The translations under genes were made by a program, and so were the position numbers. From assembly GCF_005222815.1 (NCBI RefSeq), contig NZ_STGB01000002.1:124001-188000 (forward strand): DNA of 64,000 nt, read 5' to 3'. This DNA comes from Roseomonas sp. AR75 (GTDB taxonomy: Bacteria > Pseudomonadota > Alphaproteobacteria > Acetobacterales > Acetobacteraceae). Positions 44,668 through 53,743 of the stretch are shown in pieces (positions within the stretch are counted from its first letter, which is position 1; each line of letters starts with the position of its first letter). Under the pieces are notes generated by a model. The model ran no database searches and was not told where the DNA came from. It worked only from the letters and a program-made list of their open reading frames with translations.

Positions 44668-46260
44668 TCACCCGCGGCGGATGCCCCAGAACAGGGCGAG
44701 GCCGGAAACGCGTCCGCTGAGATCGTTGCGGAGCGCGGTGTTCGAGAGATAGGCGCCCACCGGCACATAGGGCAGCTCATCCATCGCCACCGTCTGGATC
44801 TCCCGCGCGATGCGCTTCTCCGCGTCGAGGTCCGGCGCCTCGAACCAGGCGTCGCGCAGTTCCTCGAGCCGCGGCGCAGTCGGCCAGCCGAACCAGGCGC
44901 CGGTGCCGTTGCCGCGCAGCGGGAAATGCGCCGCGGGATTGGCGAAGTCGAAGGAGGAGAAGGCTGTGAACAGCATGCTCCACCCACCATTCGCCACCGG
45001 CTCGCGCGAGGTGCGTCGCTGCACCACCGTGCCCCAGTCCGCCAGCACGATGTCGGCATTGAAGCCCAGGCGCCGCACCAGGTCCGCGCCGACCTGCGTC
45101 ATCGCCGAAGGTGCCAGGATGTCGGTCGGGCCGATCAGGCGCATCGGCTGGTTCGTGTAGCCCGCCGCGCGCATCAGCTCCTTCGCGCGGTCGACGCTGC
45201 GCGGCCCCGTCAGCGGGCCAAGCGCCGCATCATTCGCCAGCGGCGTGCCCGGCGTGAAGAAGCCGACGCCGGTGCTGTAGTTGCGGGGATCGGTCCCCAC
45301 CACAGCCGCCATGAAATCCTCCTGCGCGATGGCGGGCAGGATCGCCTGGCGCAGCGCCTTGTTGTCGAAGGGCGGATGCAGGTGGTTGAAGCGCAGGATG
45401 CCCGTCAGCGGCAGCGGGTCGATCGCCTCCACGCGGATGTTGCGGTTGCGCCCGAGCAGCTGCTGGATTTCCGGCGGCGGCTGCTCGTACCAGTCGATCT
45501 CGCCCGTCTGCAGCGCCGCGGCGGCGGTCGCGGCATCGACGATGATGTGCCACTCCACGCGCTCGAAATGCGCCACCTTCGGGCCCGCCGTCAGGCTCGG
45601 CGTCCCGCCGGAGATCGGCACGTAGTCGGCGTTGCGCGTGTAGACGACCATGCTGCCGGAATTGTACTCGTCCGCCTTGAAGCGGAACGGGCCGCTGCCG
45701 ATCGCCTCGCGCACCTGCTGGAAGGGATCGGTCTTCGCCAGCCGCTCCGGCATGATGAAGGCCGGGCTGTTGGAGACCTGCGCGAGGCCCGCGAACAGCG
45801 CCGGGAAGGGCCGCTTCAGGCGGAAGCGCAGGCGCCTGTCGTCCACCACCTCGACCGCGTCGGTTACGCTCGCGATCTTCTGGCCGAAGGGATTGCGGCG
45901 CATCCAACGCTGCAGGCTCGGCACCACGTCCTGCGCGCGCACCGGCTCGCCGTCGTGGAACTTCAGCCCGTCGCGGAGCGTGATGACGATGGTCCTGCCG
46001 CCATCCTCCGCGACATGCCCGGCGGCCATCTGCGGATGCGGGCGGAACTGCGCATCCATGCCGTAGAGCGTGTCGTAGATCATGTGCCCGTGGTTGCGGG
46101 TGATGTTGGCGGTGGTCCAGATCGGATCGAGGCTGGTGAGGTTCGCCTGCGGCACCATGCGCAGCACCTGCGCGCGCGCCGTCTGCGCGACCGCCGCGCG
46201 CGTCAGCCCGCCGGCGAAGCCCGTGGCAACGCCGGCCTTCAGCAGATCCCTGCGAAGCAT
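44668..46260 (-). CDS. Peptide ABC transporter substrate-binding protein (SBP_bac_5), copy 2
   Basis: The 530-aa precursor starts LRRDLLKAGVATGFAGGL, a twin-arginine-type signal cleaved near AVAQ. The mature protein follows the same plan as copy 1: RMVPQANLTSLDPIWTTANI, TLRDGLKFHDGEPVRAQDVV and ALQTGEIDWYEQPPPEIQQL. Length and motif spacing are nearly identical to the other three copies, so all four derive from duplication of one gene. It is flanked by hairpins on both sides (44633-44664 and 46333-46358). The ligand is unknown. Confidence 0.91.
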   Translation of the reverse strand: MLRRDLLKAGVATGFAGGLTRAAVAQTARAQVLRMVPQANLTSLDPIWTTANITRNHGHMIYDTLYGMDAQFRPHPQMAAGHVAEDGGRTIVITLRDGLKFHDGEPVRAQDVVPSLQRWMRRNPFGQKIASVTDAVEVVDDRRLRFRLKRPFPALFAGLAQVSNSPAFIMPERLAKTDPFQQVREAIGSGPFRFKADEYNSGSMVVYTRNADYVPISGGTPSLTAGPKVAHFERVEWHIIVDAATAAAALQTGEIDWYEQPPPEIQQLLGRNRNIRVEAIDPLPLTGILRFNHLHPPFDNKALRQAILPAIAQEDFMAAVVGTDPRNYSTGVGFFTPGTPLANDAALGPLTGPRSVDRAKELMRAAGYTNQPMRLIGPTDILAPSAMTQVGADLVRRLGFNADIVLADWGTVVQRRTSREPVANGGWSMLFTAFSSFDFANPAAHFPLRGNGTGAWFGWPTAPRLEELRDAWFEAPDLDAEKRIAREIQTVAMDELPYVPVGAYLSNTALRNDLSGRVSGLALFWGIRRG

Positions 46261-46332
46261 GCCAATTCTCCCGTCGTGAAATCCCTGTGGCGCGGATCAG
46301 ACCAGGGCTGGGCCCGGCCTGCAAGGCAGCGC

Positions 46333-46358
46333 GGGCGCCGCGGTCTTCCGCGGCGCCC
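46333..46358 (-). terminator. Perfect 11-bp hairpin between binding-protein copies 3 and 2
   Basis: GGGCGCCGCGG (46333-46343) pairs with CCGCGGCGCCC (46348-46358) around TCTT, 25 nt past the copy-3 stop on the minus strand. There is no U-run; it is a candidate terminator or processing/stability element. Confidence 0.55.
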
Positions 46359-46382
46359 TGCCGGCACGCTGCGTCGCGCGGC

Positions 46383-47987
46383 TCAGCCGCTGCGCTGCAC
46401 GTTCCAGAACAGCGGCAGGCCCTTCAGCACGCCCGTCAGGTTGCGCCGATACGCCGTCGCCTGGAAATACTGGCCGAGCGGCAGATACGGCACCTGGTCG
46501 AAGGCCACCTCCTGGATCTGCCGGCAGATCTGCTGCTGCGCCTCGAGGTTCGGCGCGTCGAACCAGGCCTGGCGCAGTTCCTCGATCCGCGGGATGGTCG
46601 GCCAGCCGAACCAGGCGCGTTCCCCATTGCCGCGCAGGCTCTGGTGCACACCCGGATTGAACATGTCGAGCCCTGCCCAGAAGGTGCAGAACATGCTCCA
46701 CCCGCCGCGCTCCGGCGGTTCCTTGCTGGCGCGGCGCTGCACGACGGTGCCCCAGTCCGTGTTGACGAACTCCACATTCATGCCCGCCTTCTTCAGCATG
46801 TCGTTCGACACCTGCGCCAGCGCGTTCAGGCTGGGGAAGTCGGAGGCCGCCATCAGCACGACCTTCTCGCCGTTGTAGCCGGCCGCGGCCAGGTCGCGCT
46901 TCACCTTCTCCATGTCGCGGTCCGAGGTCAGCGCATTCAGCCCGACATCGGAGGCGAAGGGCGTGCCCGGCGGGAAATAGCCGATCTCCTCGCGCCACAG
47001 GCTGCGGTCGGTGCCGATCACCGCGGTCATGAAATCCGCCTGGTTCACCGCGCCCAGCAGCGCGCGGCGCACCGCCGGCTTGTCGAAGGGCGCGTGCAGG
47101 TGGTTGAAGCGCGCAATCGCCATCAGCCCGGTCGGGTCGGGGATCTCCAGGGAGATGTTCCGGTTGCGCCGCAGCACCGGCTGCAGGTCGCCGGTGGGCT
47201 GTTCCCACCAGTCCATCTCGCCGTTCTGCAGCGCCGCCGCGGCCGTCGCGACATCCGGCGTGACATGCCATTCGATGCGGTCGAAATTCGCCTTCTTCGG
47301 CCCCGCCGTCCAGGAGGGCGTGCCCTCGGCGCGCGGCACGTAACCTTCGAAGCGCGTGTAGACCACGCGCGCGCCCGGAACGCGCTCATTCGCCACGAAG
47401 CGGAACGGGCCGGAGCCGACGATGTCGCCGGTCAGCGGGCGGTTCGCATCCTGGCTCGCCAGCCGCTCCGGCATGATGAAGCAGACCGGGCTCGAGGGCT
47501 TGCCGAGCGCATCGAACATCAGCGGGAAGGCGCGCTTGAGGCGGAAGACGATGGTGCGGTCGTCGGGCGCGGCCAGCTCGTCGGTCACCGACATCAGCAC
47601 CTGGCCCAGCGCATCGCGCACCGCCCAGCGGCGGATCGAGGCGACGGCATCGGCCGCGCGCACGGGCGTGTCGTCGTGGAACTTCAGCCCGGCGCGGAGC
47701 CGCATGGTGACGCGCTTGCCGTCATCCTCGACGGTGTGGCGTTCCACCATCTGCGGCTGCGGCTTGTAGTCGCCATCCAGCCCGTACAGCGTGTCCCACA
47801 CCAGGTAGCCGTGGTTGCGCGTGACATAGGCGGTGGTGACGATCGGATCGAGCACCGCGAGATCGGCCTGCGGGATGAATTTCAGCACCCGCGCCGCGCC
47901 GGCGGTGCCCTGCCCCAGCGCGGGCGCGCCCAGGGCGCCCGCGCCGAGCGCGGCCCCTGCCCCGGCGAGAAGGTGGCGTCGCAGCAT
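46383..47987 (-). CDS. Peptide ABC transporter substrate-binding protein (SBP_bac_5), copy 3
   Basis: The 534-aa precursor has a Tat-like signal LRRHLLAGAGAALGAGALG. The mature part shows KFIPQADLAVLDPIVTTAYV, RLRAGLKFHDDTPVRAADAV and AALQNGEMDWWEQPTGDLQP, plus a C-terminal FQATAYRRNLTGVLKGLPLF. The start at 47987 has GGGAGG about 7 nt upstream; a longer frame to 48050 has no such site. It follows copy 4 by 100 bp and precedes copy 2 by 122 bp on the same strand. The ligand is unknown. Confidence 0.91.
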   Translation of the reverse strand: MLRRHLLAGAGAALGAGALGAPALGQGTAGAARVLKFIPQADLAVLDPIVTTAYVTRNHGYLVWDTLYGLDGDYKPQPQMVERHTVEDDGKRVTMRLRAGLKFHDDTPVRAADAVASIRRWAVRDALGQVLMSVTDELAAPDDRTIVFRLKRAFPLMFDALGKPSSPVCFIMPERLASQDANRPLTGDIVGSGPFRFVANERVPGARVVYTRFEGYVPRAEGTPSWTAGPKKANFDRIEWHVTPDVATAAAALQNGEMDWWEQPTGDLQPVLRRNRNISLEIPDPTGLMAIARFNHLHAPFDKPAVRRALLGAVNQADFMTAVIGTDRSLWREEIGYFPPGTPFASDVGLNALTSDRDMEKVKRDLAAAGYNGEKVVLMAASDFPSLNALAQVSNDMLKKAGMNVEFVNTDWGTVVQRRASKEPPERGGWSMFCTFWAGLDMFNPGVHQSLRGNGERAWFGWPTIPRIEELRQAWFDAPNLEAQQQICRQIQEVAFDQVPYLPLGQYFQATAYRRNLTGVLKGLPLFWNVQRSG

Positions 47988-48007
47988 CGATTGGACCTCC
48001 CTTGCGG

Positions 48008-48030
48008 CCGGCGCGGGCAACCCGCGCCGG
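48008..48030 (-). terminator. Perfect 10-bp hairpin between binding-protein copies 4 and 3
   Basis: CCGGCGCGGG (48008-48017) pairs with CCCGCGCCGG (48021-48030), 3-nt loop. It is about 58 nt after the copy-4 stop and 21 nt before the copy-3 start. Its closeness to the next ribosome site would also allow a translational or attenuation effect. There is no U-run. Confidence 0.5.
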
Positions 48031-48087
48031 ACCCGGTGCATCAACCGCAAGCGCGCGCCGCGCGCAAGGGGCGCGTGGTCCGGCCCC

Positions 48088-49701
48088 TCAGGCCCGCCGC
48101 AGGTTCCAGAACAGCGGCGGCTGGCCCTTCAGCATGCCCGTCAGGTTCCGACGATAGGCCGTCGGCTGGTAGTACATGCCGGTCGGCACATAGGGCACCT
48201 CCTCGAAGGCGATGCGCTGCATCTCCGTCGTCGCGGCCTTCGCCGCGGCTTCGTCCGGCGCATCGAACCAGGCATTGCGCTGCTGCTCGATGGCGGGGAT
48301 GGTCGGCCAGCCCGGCCAGGCATTCGCGCCATGCCCGCGGATCGAGGCGTGGCTCGCCGGGTTCCAGTGGTCCACGCCCGACCAGAAGGTGAAGAAGCCC
48401 GACCAGCCGCCCTGATCCAGCGGATTGCGGCTGGCGCGCCGCGCCACCAGCGTGCCCCAGTCCGTGCTGACCAGGTCGACGTTGAAGCCCATGCGGCGGA
48501 ACAGGTCGGCGCCCACCAGCGTCGCCGCGTTGATGGAGGCAAGGTCGGTCGCGTTCAGCAGCACGAGCTTCGCGCCCATCGCGCCGGCCGCCTGCAGCTC
48601 GGACCGCGCGGCATCCACGCTCTTCTTCAGCCGGTCGAGCCCGACCGTGGAGGCGGAGGGGCTTTCCGGCGCGAAGTAGCCGATGCCTTCGCGGCGCAGA
48701 TTCGGCCTTCCCTCGATGCCCGTCTCGCCGATCACGGCGGTCATGAAGTCGACCTGGTTGATCGCGGTCAGCACCGCGCGGCGCACAGCGGGGTTGTCGA
48801 AGGGCGCGGTGACATGGTTCGGGCGGAAGATGCCGATCAGGCCGCTGTTGTTGATGATGCCCACGCCGATGTTGCGCGCGTTGGCGCCGCGCAGGAACAG
48901 CGGGAACAGGTCCGCCGTCGGCTGCTCCCACCAGTCGATCTCGCCCGATTGCAGCGCTGCCGCGGCGGTCGCCTGGTCGGCGATGATGTGCCATTCGACG
49001 CGGTCGAAATGCGCCACCTTCGGACCCGCCGTCATGCTCGGCGTGCCGTTCGGCACCGGCACGTAGTCCGGATTCTTCGCATAGGCGAGGCGCGAGCCCG
49101 GCACCCACTCGTTCGCGACGAAGCGATACGGCCCGCTGCCCACGGCCTCGGTGATGTTCTGGAACGGGTCAACATTGGCAAGCCGTTCCGGCATCACGAA
49201 CAGGCAGCTCGTCGTGACCTTGGAGAAGGCCTCGATCATCTTCGGGAAGGGGCGGTTCAGGCGGATCGCGAAGACGCGGTCGCTCTCCTCCGTCATGTCG
49301 GCGACGCGCGCCATGAGCTCCTGCCCGAAGGCGTCGCGGCGGCCCCAGCGCTTGATGGAGGCGATGCAGTCGCGGCCGCGCACCGGCGTGCCGTCGTGGA
49401 ACTTCAGCCCCTCGCGCAGGGTGAAGCGCCAGAGCAGGCCGCCATTCTCCACCACATGGCCCTGCACCATTTGCGGCACGGGCTCGAAGCGGTCGTTCAT
49501 GCCATAGAGCTGGTCGTAGACCAGGAAGGCATGGTCGCGCGCGACGAAGGCGGTGTTGGTGAAGGGGTCGATGTTGCCGGGGTTGGCGTGCGGCACGTAT
49601 TTGACCGTGCGCGCCTGGGCCGGCTGGGCGATGGCGAAGCGCGGCAGCGCGGCGCCGCCGGCGGCCGCAGTGGCGCCGGCGAGAAGGTGACGGCGATGCA
49701 T
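48088..49701 (-). CDS. Peptide ABC transporter substrate-binding protein (SBP_bac_5), copy 4
   Basis: The 537-aa precursor starts HRRHLLAGATAAAGGAALP (Tat-like). The mature part contains KYVPHANPGNIDPFTNTAFV, TLREGLKFHDGTPVRGRDCI and AALQSGEIDWWEQPTADLFP, and ends TAYRRNLTGMLKGQPPLFW. It is the most upstream of the four copies, so transcription of the whole array probably begins in the short gap before it (49702-49759), which also follows the methyltransferase stop. The start at 49701 has GGGAGA about 10 nt upstream. The ligand is unknown. Confidence 0.91.
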   Translation of the reverse strand: MHRRHLLAGATAAAGGAALPRFAIAQPAQARTVKYVPHANPGNIDPFTNTAFVARDHAFLVYDQLYGMNDRFEPVPQMVQGHVVENGGLLWRFTLREGLKFHDGTPVRGRDCIASIKRWGRRDAFGQELMARVADMTEESDRVFAIRLNRPFPKMIEAFSKVTTSCLFVMPERLANVDPFQNITEAVGSGPYRFVANEWVPGSRLAYAKNPDYVPVPNGTPSMTAGPKVAHFDRVEWHIIADQATAAAALQSGEIDWWEQPTADLFPLFLRGANARNIGVGIINNSGLIGIFRPNHVTAPFDNPAVRRAVLTAINQVDFMTAVIGETGIEGRPNLRREGIGYFAPESPSASTVGLDRLKKSVDAARSELQAAGAMGAKLVLLNATDLASINAATLVGADLFRRMGFNVDLVSTDWGTLVARRASRNPLDQGGWSGFFTFWSGVDHWNPASHASIRGHGANAWPGWPTIPAIEQQRNAWFDAPDEAAAKAATTEMQRIAFEEVPYVPTGMYYQPTAYRRNLTGMLKGQPPLFWNLRRA

Positions 49702-49759
49702 GTTTGGATCGTCTCCCAAATGACGTGGCCGCGAAGCTAGCGGCCACCGGCCCGATCCC

Positions 49760-50734
49760 TCAAGGGGAAGCCGACGGCCTGTGCAGGATGAAACGGTTCG
49801 ACACCTGCGTGATGCGCGCCAGGGAGTTGTCGCGATAGCAGGCCAGCACCGTGCAGCCGGCCTCGGCGATGGCGCGGAACACCGCCGCCTGGGGCAGGGC
49901 GTGCAGTTCCTGGTCCTCGATCGCATCCATGACAGCCAGATACTCCGCCAGCACGAAGCGATAGCCGTCCAGGAAGACCGGAAGCTGGAACACCGCGACG
50001 CCGCCCGGGCGCAGCGCCGCCAGCATCCGGCGCAGCAGGAACAGCATGACCGGCGGCGGGTTGTGCTGCAGGACGATGCGCGAATAGAGCAGGTCGCAAT
50101 CCGGCAGGACGAGCCCGGCCGGGTCCTCGATCTGCGCGAGCGTCACGTTGCCGACGCGCTCCTCCGCCAGATGCGCCCGTGCGAGCGCCAGATGCGGCGC
50201 CGAGACGTCGAGGCCGGTGACCTGGCGCGCGAAGCCCGCGAGGTGCCGCGTGACCCGCCCGACGCCGCAGCCGAGCTCGACGCAATGCGACCAGCCCGTG
50301 GTCTTCAGCCCGTGACCGGCCAGTTCCGCCGCCAGCATCTCCGCCTCGGCCTTCCCGGTGGCCAGGAAGGCCGGCAGGGTGGCGGCGATATGCGCCGGCT
50401 TGTAGGCGGCGTGGCTCATCACGGAGAAATGCGGCTCCTCCTCGCCCAGCCGGCTCCAGACGCGGCGCACATGCGCAATCAGGCGGGCGAGGTCCTCGGG
50501 CGAGCACGCCGTCTCGACCGGCTCGTGGCGGCGTGTCGCGGCCCATCCGGTCATGAAGCGCAGGATCTCCCGCGCATTCGCGTGGCAGAACTCCGGCGCG
50601 CCCAGGAAGCTGGCGCGCAGCGCCGCGAGGTCGGGCGTCGCGGCGGCGCGCGCCGACACCACCGCCTCGCTCTCCGGCTCGCGGCCCAGCAGCAGGCGAT
50701 ACGCGGCGCGCACATCCTCCGGCGGCACCGGCAT
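49760..50734 (-). CDS. SAM-dependent methyltransferase with N-terminal DUF4214-like segment
   Basis: The 324-aa protein has a short N-terminal helical module (about 5-55; VRAAYRLLLGREPES, then ASFLGAPEFCHANA) like the DUF4214 repeats often found in glycosyltransferases and RTX-type proteins. A class I methyltransferase domain begins near residue 150 (HCVELGCGVGRVTRHLAG, then QVTGLDVSAPHLALARAH). The acceptor site contains SRIVLQHNPPPVMLFLLRRML. A role in methylating a glycan or surface polymer is plausible from the module but unproven. It is 9 bp downstream of the aldehyde dehydrogenase gene on the same strand. Confidence 0.8.
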   Translation of the reverse strand: MPVPPEDVRAAYRLLLGREPESEAVVSARAAATPDLAALRASFLGAPEFCHANAREILRFMTGWAATRRHEPVETACSPEDLARLIAHVRRVWSRLGEEEPHFSVMSHAAYKPAHIAATLPAFLATGKAEAEMLAAELAGHGLKTTGWSHCVELGCGVGRVTRHLAGFARQVTGLDVSAPHLALARAHLAEERVGNVTLAQIEDPAGLVLPDCDLLYSRIVLQHNPPPVMLFLLRRMLAALRPGGVAVFQLPVFLDGYRFVLAEYLAVMDAIEDQELHALPQAAVFRAIAEAGCTVLACYRDNSLARITQVSNRFILHRPSASP

Positions 50735-50743
50735 GGCGACGCC

Positions 50744-52270
50744 TCAGCCCGTCGCGGGACGGTGGCCGAAGCCCAGCACCGGCTTCTCGGCCGTCTCCAC
50801 CCAGACGGCCTTCGACTGCGTGTAGGCCTGCAGCGCCTCGATCCCGGAAGACCGCCCGTGGCCCGAGGCGCCGAAGCCGCCGAAGGGCGCGCTGACATGG
50901 ATGGTGCGGTAGCCGTTCACCCAGAAGGTGCCGGCGCGCACCGAAGCCGCCACGCGATGCGCCCGCCCGACATCCCGCGTCCAGACCGCGCCGGCGAGGC
51001 CGAAGGGCGTGGCGTTCGCCAGCCGGATCGCCTCCGCCTCGTCCTCGAAGGGGATCGCCGCCACCACCGGCCCGAATATTTCATCGCGTGCCACGCGCGA
51101 TTCGTTCCCGACGCCCGCAAGGATGGTTGGCGGCACCCAGAAGCCGCCGGGCGGCAGTGCCGCGTCGCGCGGCGCGGCCAGCACCTGGGCGCCTTCCGCC
51201 GCGCCGGCCGCGATCAGCGCCTCGACATGCGCGAACTGACGGGCGTTGCAGACCGGCCCGGCCTCCGTCGTCATCTCCAGCGGGTCGCCGAGCGCGATGC
51301 GGCGGGACGCCTCGGCCAGCAGCGCGACGAAGCGGTCATGGATGCGCCGCTGCACGAGCAGGCGCGACCCCGCGACGCAGCTCTGCCCCGACCCCGCGAA
51401 GATCGCCTGCTGCGCGCCCTGCACCGCCAGCGGCAGGTCGGCGTCGTCGAAGACGATGTTCGCGCTCTTGCCGCCGAGTTCCAGCACGCAGGGGATGGTG
51501 CGCGCGGCGCAGGCGGCGGCGATGCGGGCACCGGTGGCTGGGCCGCCGACGAAGGTGACCATCGCCACATCATGCGCCTCCAGCAGCGCCGCGCCGGAGG
51601 TGGCGCCGAGCCCGGCGACCACCTGCACCAGCCCCTCCGGCAGGCCGGCTTCCAGTGCGAGGCGCGCGAAGGCGATGGAGGTCAGCGGCGTGTATTCGGA
51701 GGGCTTCAGCACCACCGCGTTGCCGGCGGCCAGCGCCGGCAGCACGTTCCAGCCGCAGGTGAAGAGCGGCGCGTTCCAGGGCGTGATCGCCAGCACCACG
51801 CCGAAGGGTTCCCGCCGCACATAGACCAGATGGCCGGACGGCACGGGGATGGTCCGCCCCTCGATCTTGTCGCACCAGCCCGCCCAATACTCGGCCATCT
51901 CGGCGACCCGGGCGACTTCGCCGCGGCAGTCGCGGATCGGCTTGCCGGTATTGGCGCATTCCAGCAGCGCCAGCGCCTCCGCCTCCCGCCGGACCAGCGC
52001 GCCGAGCGCCCAGAGCCGCCGGCCCCGCTCGGCGGCCGGCAGCCCGATCCAGGCACGCTGCGCCTTCGCCGCGCCCGCCGCCGCGGCGTTCGCCAGCGCC
52101 GGGCCGGCATCGGCATAGCTCAGCAGCATGGCGCCCGTGGCGGGGTCCTGCAGTTCGATGGCGGCGCCCTCGCCCTCGCGCGTCGCGCCATCCACCAGAC
52201 TGCCGACGCGCCCGCCGAGCAGCGCCTGCACGCCGTCGCGCGCGACGATCGGGGCGTCGAAGGCGCTCAT
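50744..52270 (-). CDS. NAD-dependent aldehyde dehydrogenase (betaine-aldehyde dehydrogenase-like)
   Basis: The 508-aa enzyme has the catalytic Cys298 in FAGSGQSCVAGSRLL and the general base Glu264 in LELGGKSANIVFDDAD. The NAD region AITPWNAPLFTCGWNVLPAL and the C-terminal FGGFGASGHGRSSGIEALQAYT are also present. The sequence is of the class that oxidises betaine aldehyde and related amino- or hydroxy-aldehydes; the specific aldehyde is unknown. Its start overlaps the stop of the dehydrogenase gene upstream by 4 nt (ATGA). The pair (alcohol-type oxidation then aldehyde oxidation) fits a short catabolic route. Confidence 0.9.
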   Translation of the reverse strand: MSAFDAPIVARDGVQALLGGRVGSLVDGATREGEGAAIELQDPATGAMLLSYADAGPALANAAAAGAAKAQRAWIGLPAAERGRRLWALGALVRREAEALALLECANTGKPIRDCRGEVARVAEMAEYWAGWCDKIEGRTIPVPSGHLVYVRREPFGVVLAITPWNAPLFTCGWNVLPALAAGNAVVLKPSEYTPLTSIAFARLALEAGLPEGLVQVVAGLGATSGAALLEAHDVAMVTFVGGPATGARIAAACAARTIPCVLELGGKSANIVFDDADLPLAVQGAQQAIFAGSGQSCVAGSRLLVQRRIHDRFVALLAEASRRIALGDPLEMTTEAGPVCNARQFAHVEALIAAGAAEGAQVLAAPRDAALPPGGFWVPPTILAGVGNESRVARDEIFGPVVAAIPFEDEAEAIRLANATPFGLAGAVWTRDVGRAHRVAASVRAGTFWVNGYRTIHVSAPFGGFGASGHGRSSGIEALQAYTQSKAVWVETAEKPVLGFGHRPATG

Positions 52271-53094
52271 GCCGCGTCTCCCGCCATCAGCAGGGCGGCG
52301 ATGCGGTTGAAATCCGCATCGTCGGCGAGCGAGGCGCCCTCCCAGGCGGCCACCGCGGCGCCGCAGGCCGAGGGCGCCGCGCCAACCGCGCGGGCCAGGT
52401 CCATCGCCAGCCGCGCGTCCTTGCGCATCAGCCCCGCGGTGAAGCCGGAATCGAAGCTGGCGGAGAGCACCCAGCGCGGCAGGTTGACCTCGGTCACCGC
52501 CGACCGGCCGGACGCCGAATTCACCACCGAGAGCAGCGCCTCGGCCGATACGCCGGCGGCCGTGCCGATGCGCAGCGCCTCGCCGGCGACGACCAGATGC
52601 GTCGCCACCAGCAGGTTGTTCACCAGCTTCGCCACCTGCCCTGCGCCGGATGCGCCGACATGCAGGATGCGCGCGGCGATACGCTCCAGCCCCGGCCGGG
52701 CGCGTTCCAGCGCCGCCTCGGTCCCGCCGAGCATCACCGTCAGCGTCCCCGCCGCCGCCCCGGCCGGCCCGCCGGAGACCGGTGCGTCCAGATAGGCATG
52801 GCCCGCCGCCTCGGCCCGCGCGGCGAAGGCGCGGGCCTCGATCGGCGAGATGGTGGAGGTGTCGGCGATCACCGCGCCGGCCGTCAGGGCGGGCAGCAGG
52901 CCGTCCAGCACGGCGCCGACCGCCCTCGCATCGGGCAGGGAGAGCAGGACCAGCGGCGCCGCCACATCCTCAAGCCTTGCGACGCCGCCATGGCCGGGGG
53001 CGATGTCGAAGGCCAGCACCTCCGCCCCGGTCTCGGTCAATCGCGAGCGCATCGCCGCGCCCATCCGCCCGAGGCCCACCAGCCCGATCCGCAT
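52267..53094 (-). CDS. NAD(P)-dependent oxidoreductase, 3-hydroxyisobutyrate dehydrogenase family
   Basis: The 275-aa protein has the N-terminal Rossmann motif IGLVGLGRMGAAM at residues 3-15 and the substrate motif YLDAPVSGGPAGAAAGTLTVM. The catalytic lysine is in GQVAKLVNNLLVATHLV, and a second conserved lysine is in GLMRKDARLAMDLA. The family oxidises beta-hydroxyacids (3-hydroxyisobutyrate, tartronate semialdehyde, 6-phosphogluconate-like). The start at 53094 is fixed by the Rossmann motif; an open extension to 53790 is not genuine. It is coupled to the aldehyde dehydrogenase gene. Confidence 0.9.
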   Translation of the reverse strand: MRIGLVGLGRMGAAMRSRLTETGAEVLAFDIAPGHGGVARLEDVAAPLVLLSLPDARAVGAVLDGLLPALTAGAVIADTSTISPIEARAFAARAEAAGHAYLDAPVSGGPAGAAAGTLTVMLGGTEAALERARPGLERIAARILHVGASGAGQVAKLVNNLLVATHLVVAGEALRIGTAAGVSAEALLSVVNSASGRSAVTEVNLPRWVLSASFDSGFTAGLMRKDARLAMDLARAVGAAPSACGAAVAAWEGASLADDADFNRIAALLMAGDAA

Positions 53095-53220
53095 GCCCTG
53101 CCACCCTGGATTGCGAGGCCGGCAGGGTCGCAGCCCGAAACCAACCCGTCCAGCGCCCCCCCTGCCTTGGCGCCGCCACCGGGGCGTGGTCTGTGCGCGC
53201 CGCCACGCAAGAGGAGCCGC

Positions 53221-53694
53221 ATGTCCGCCCACGCGCTCGAGAGCCTGCTCGCCGGCATCCTCGCCAGCCTCCTCGGCGCGGAGCGCGGCCGCATGGCCCT
53301 GCAATTCCTCAAATTCGGCGTGGTGGGCACCATCGGCTTCGTGGTGGATACCGCGGTGCTCTATGCCGGGCTGGCGCTGGGACTCGGGCTCTATGGCGGG
53401 CGCGCGGTGTCGTACCTGGCGGCGGCGACGACCACCTGGGCGCTGAACCGGGCCTGGACCTTCCGCGGCCAGGGCAGCGGCCCGGCTCTGCGGCAATGGG
53501 CGGTGTTCGTGGCGGTGAACCTGGTAGGCTTCGCCTGCAACTACGGCACCTATGCGCTGCTGGTGGCCTTCGTGCCCTTCGTGGCGAACCACCCCATCCT
53601 GGGCGTGGCGGCGGGCAGCCTGGCGGGAATGGTGGGCAATTTCGTGCTGTCGCGCCGCTTCGTCTTCGCCAGCCCGCCGGACACCCGGCCTTGA
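53221..53694 (+). CDS. GtrA family membrane protein
   Basis: The 157-aa protein has four predicted membrane segments from residue 30 onward (LKFGVVGTIGFVVDTAVLYA, VSYLAAATTTWALNRAWTF, and two later) and an N-terminal cytosolic stretch. GtrA proteins assist transfer of lipid-linked sugars across the membrane or bind prenyl-phosphate sugars. The family motif NRAWTFRG is present. AGGAG lies about 5 nt before ATG 53221. It is followed 49 bp later by a GT2 glycosyltransferase, the classic GtrA-GtrB pairing. Confidence 0.88.
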   Translation: MSAHALESLLAGILASLLGAERGRMALQFLKFGVVGTIGFVVDTAVLYAGLALGLGLYGGRAVSYLAAATTTWALNRAWTFRGQGSGPALRQWAVFVAVNLVGFACNYGTYALLVAFVPFVANHPILGVAAGSLAGMVGNFVLSRRFVFASPPDTRP

Positions 53695-53743
53695 TTTCCG
53701 GCCCGACCTGCGCTGACTGCGCCCTGTGACGCAGGATCGCACC

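Noticed and set aside
49781..52795. A 1004-codon open frame on the plus strand opposite the methyltransferase and dehydrogenase genes
   Set aside because: It is His/Arg/Gln-rich and antisense to genes with intact catalytic motifs on the minus strand.
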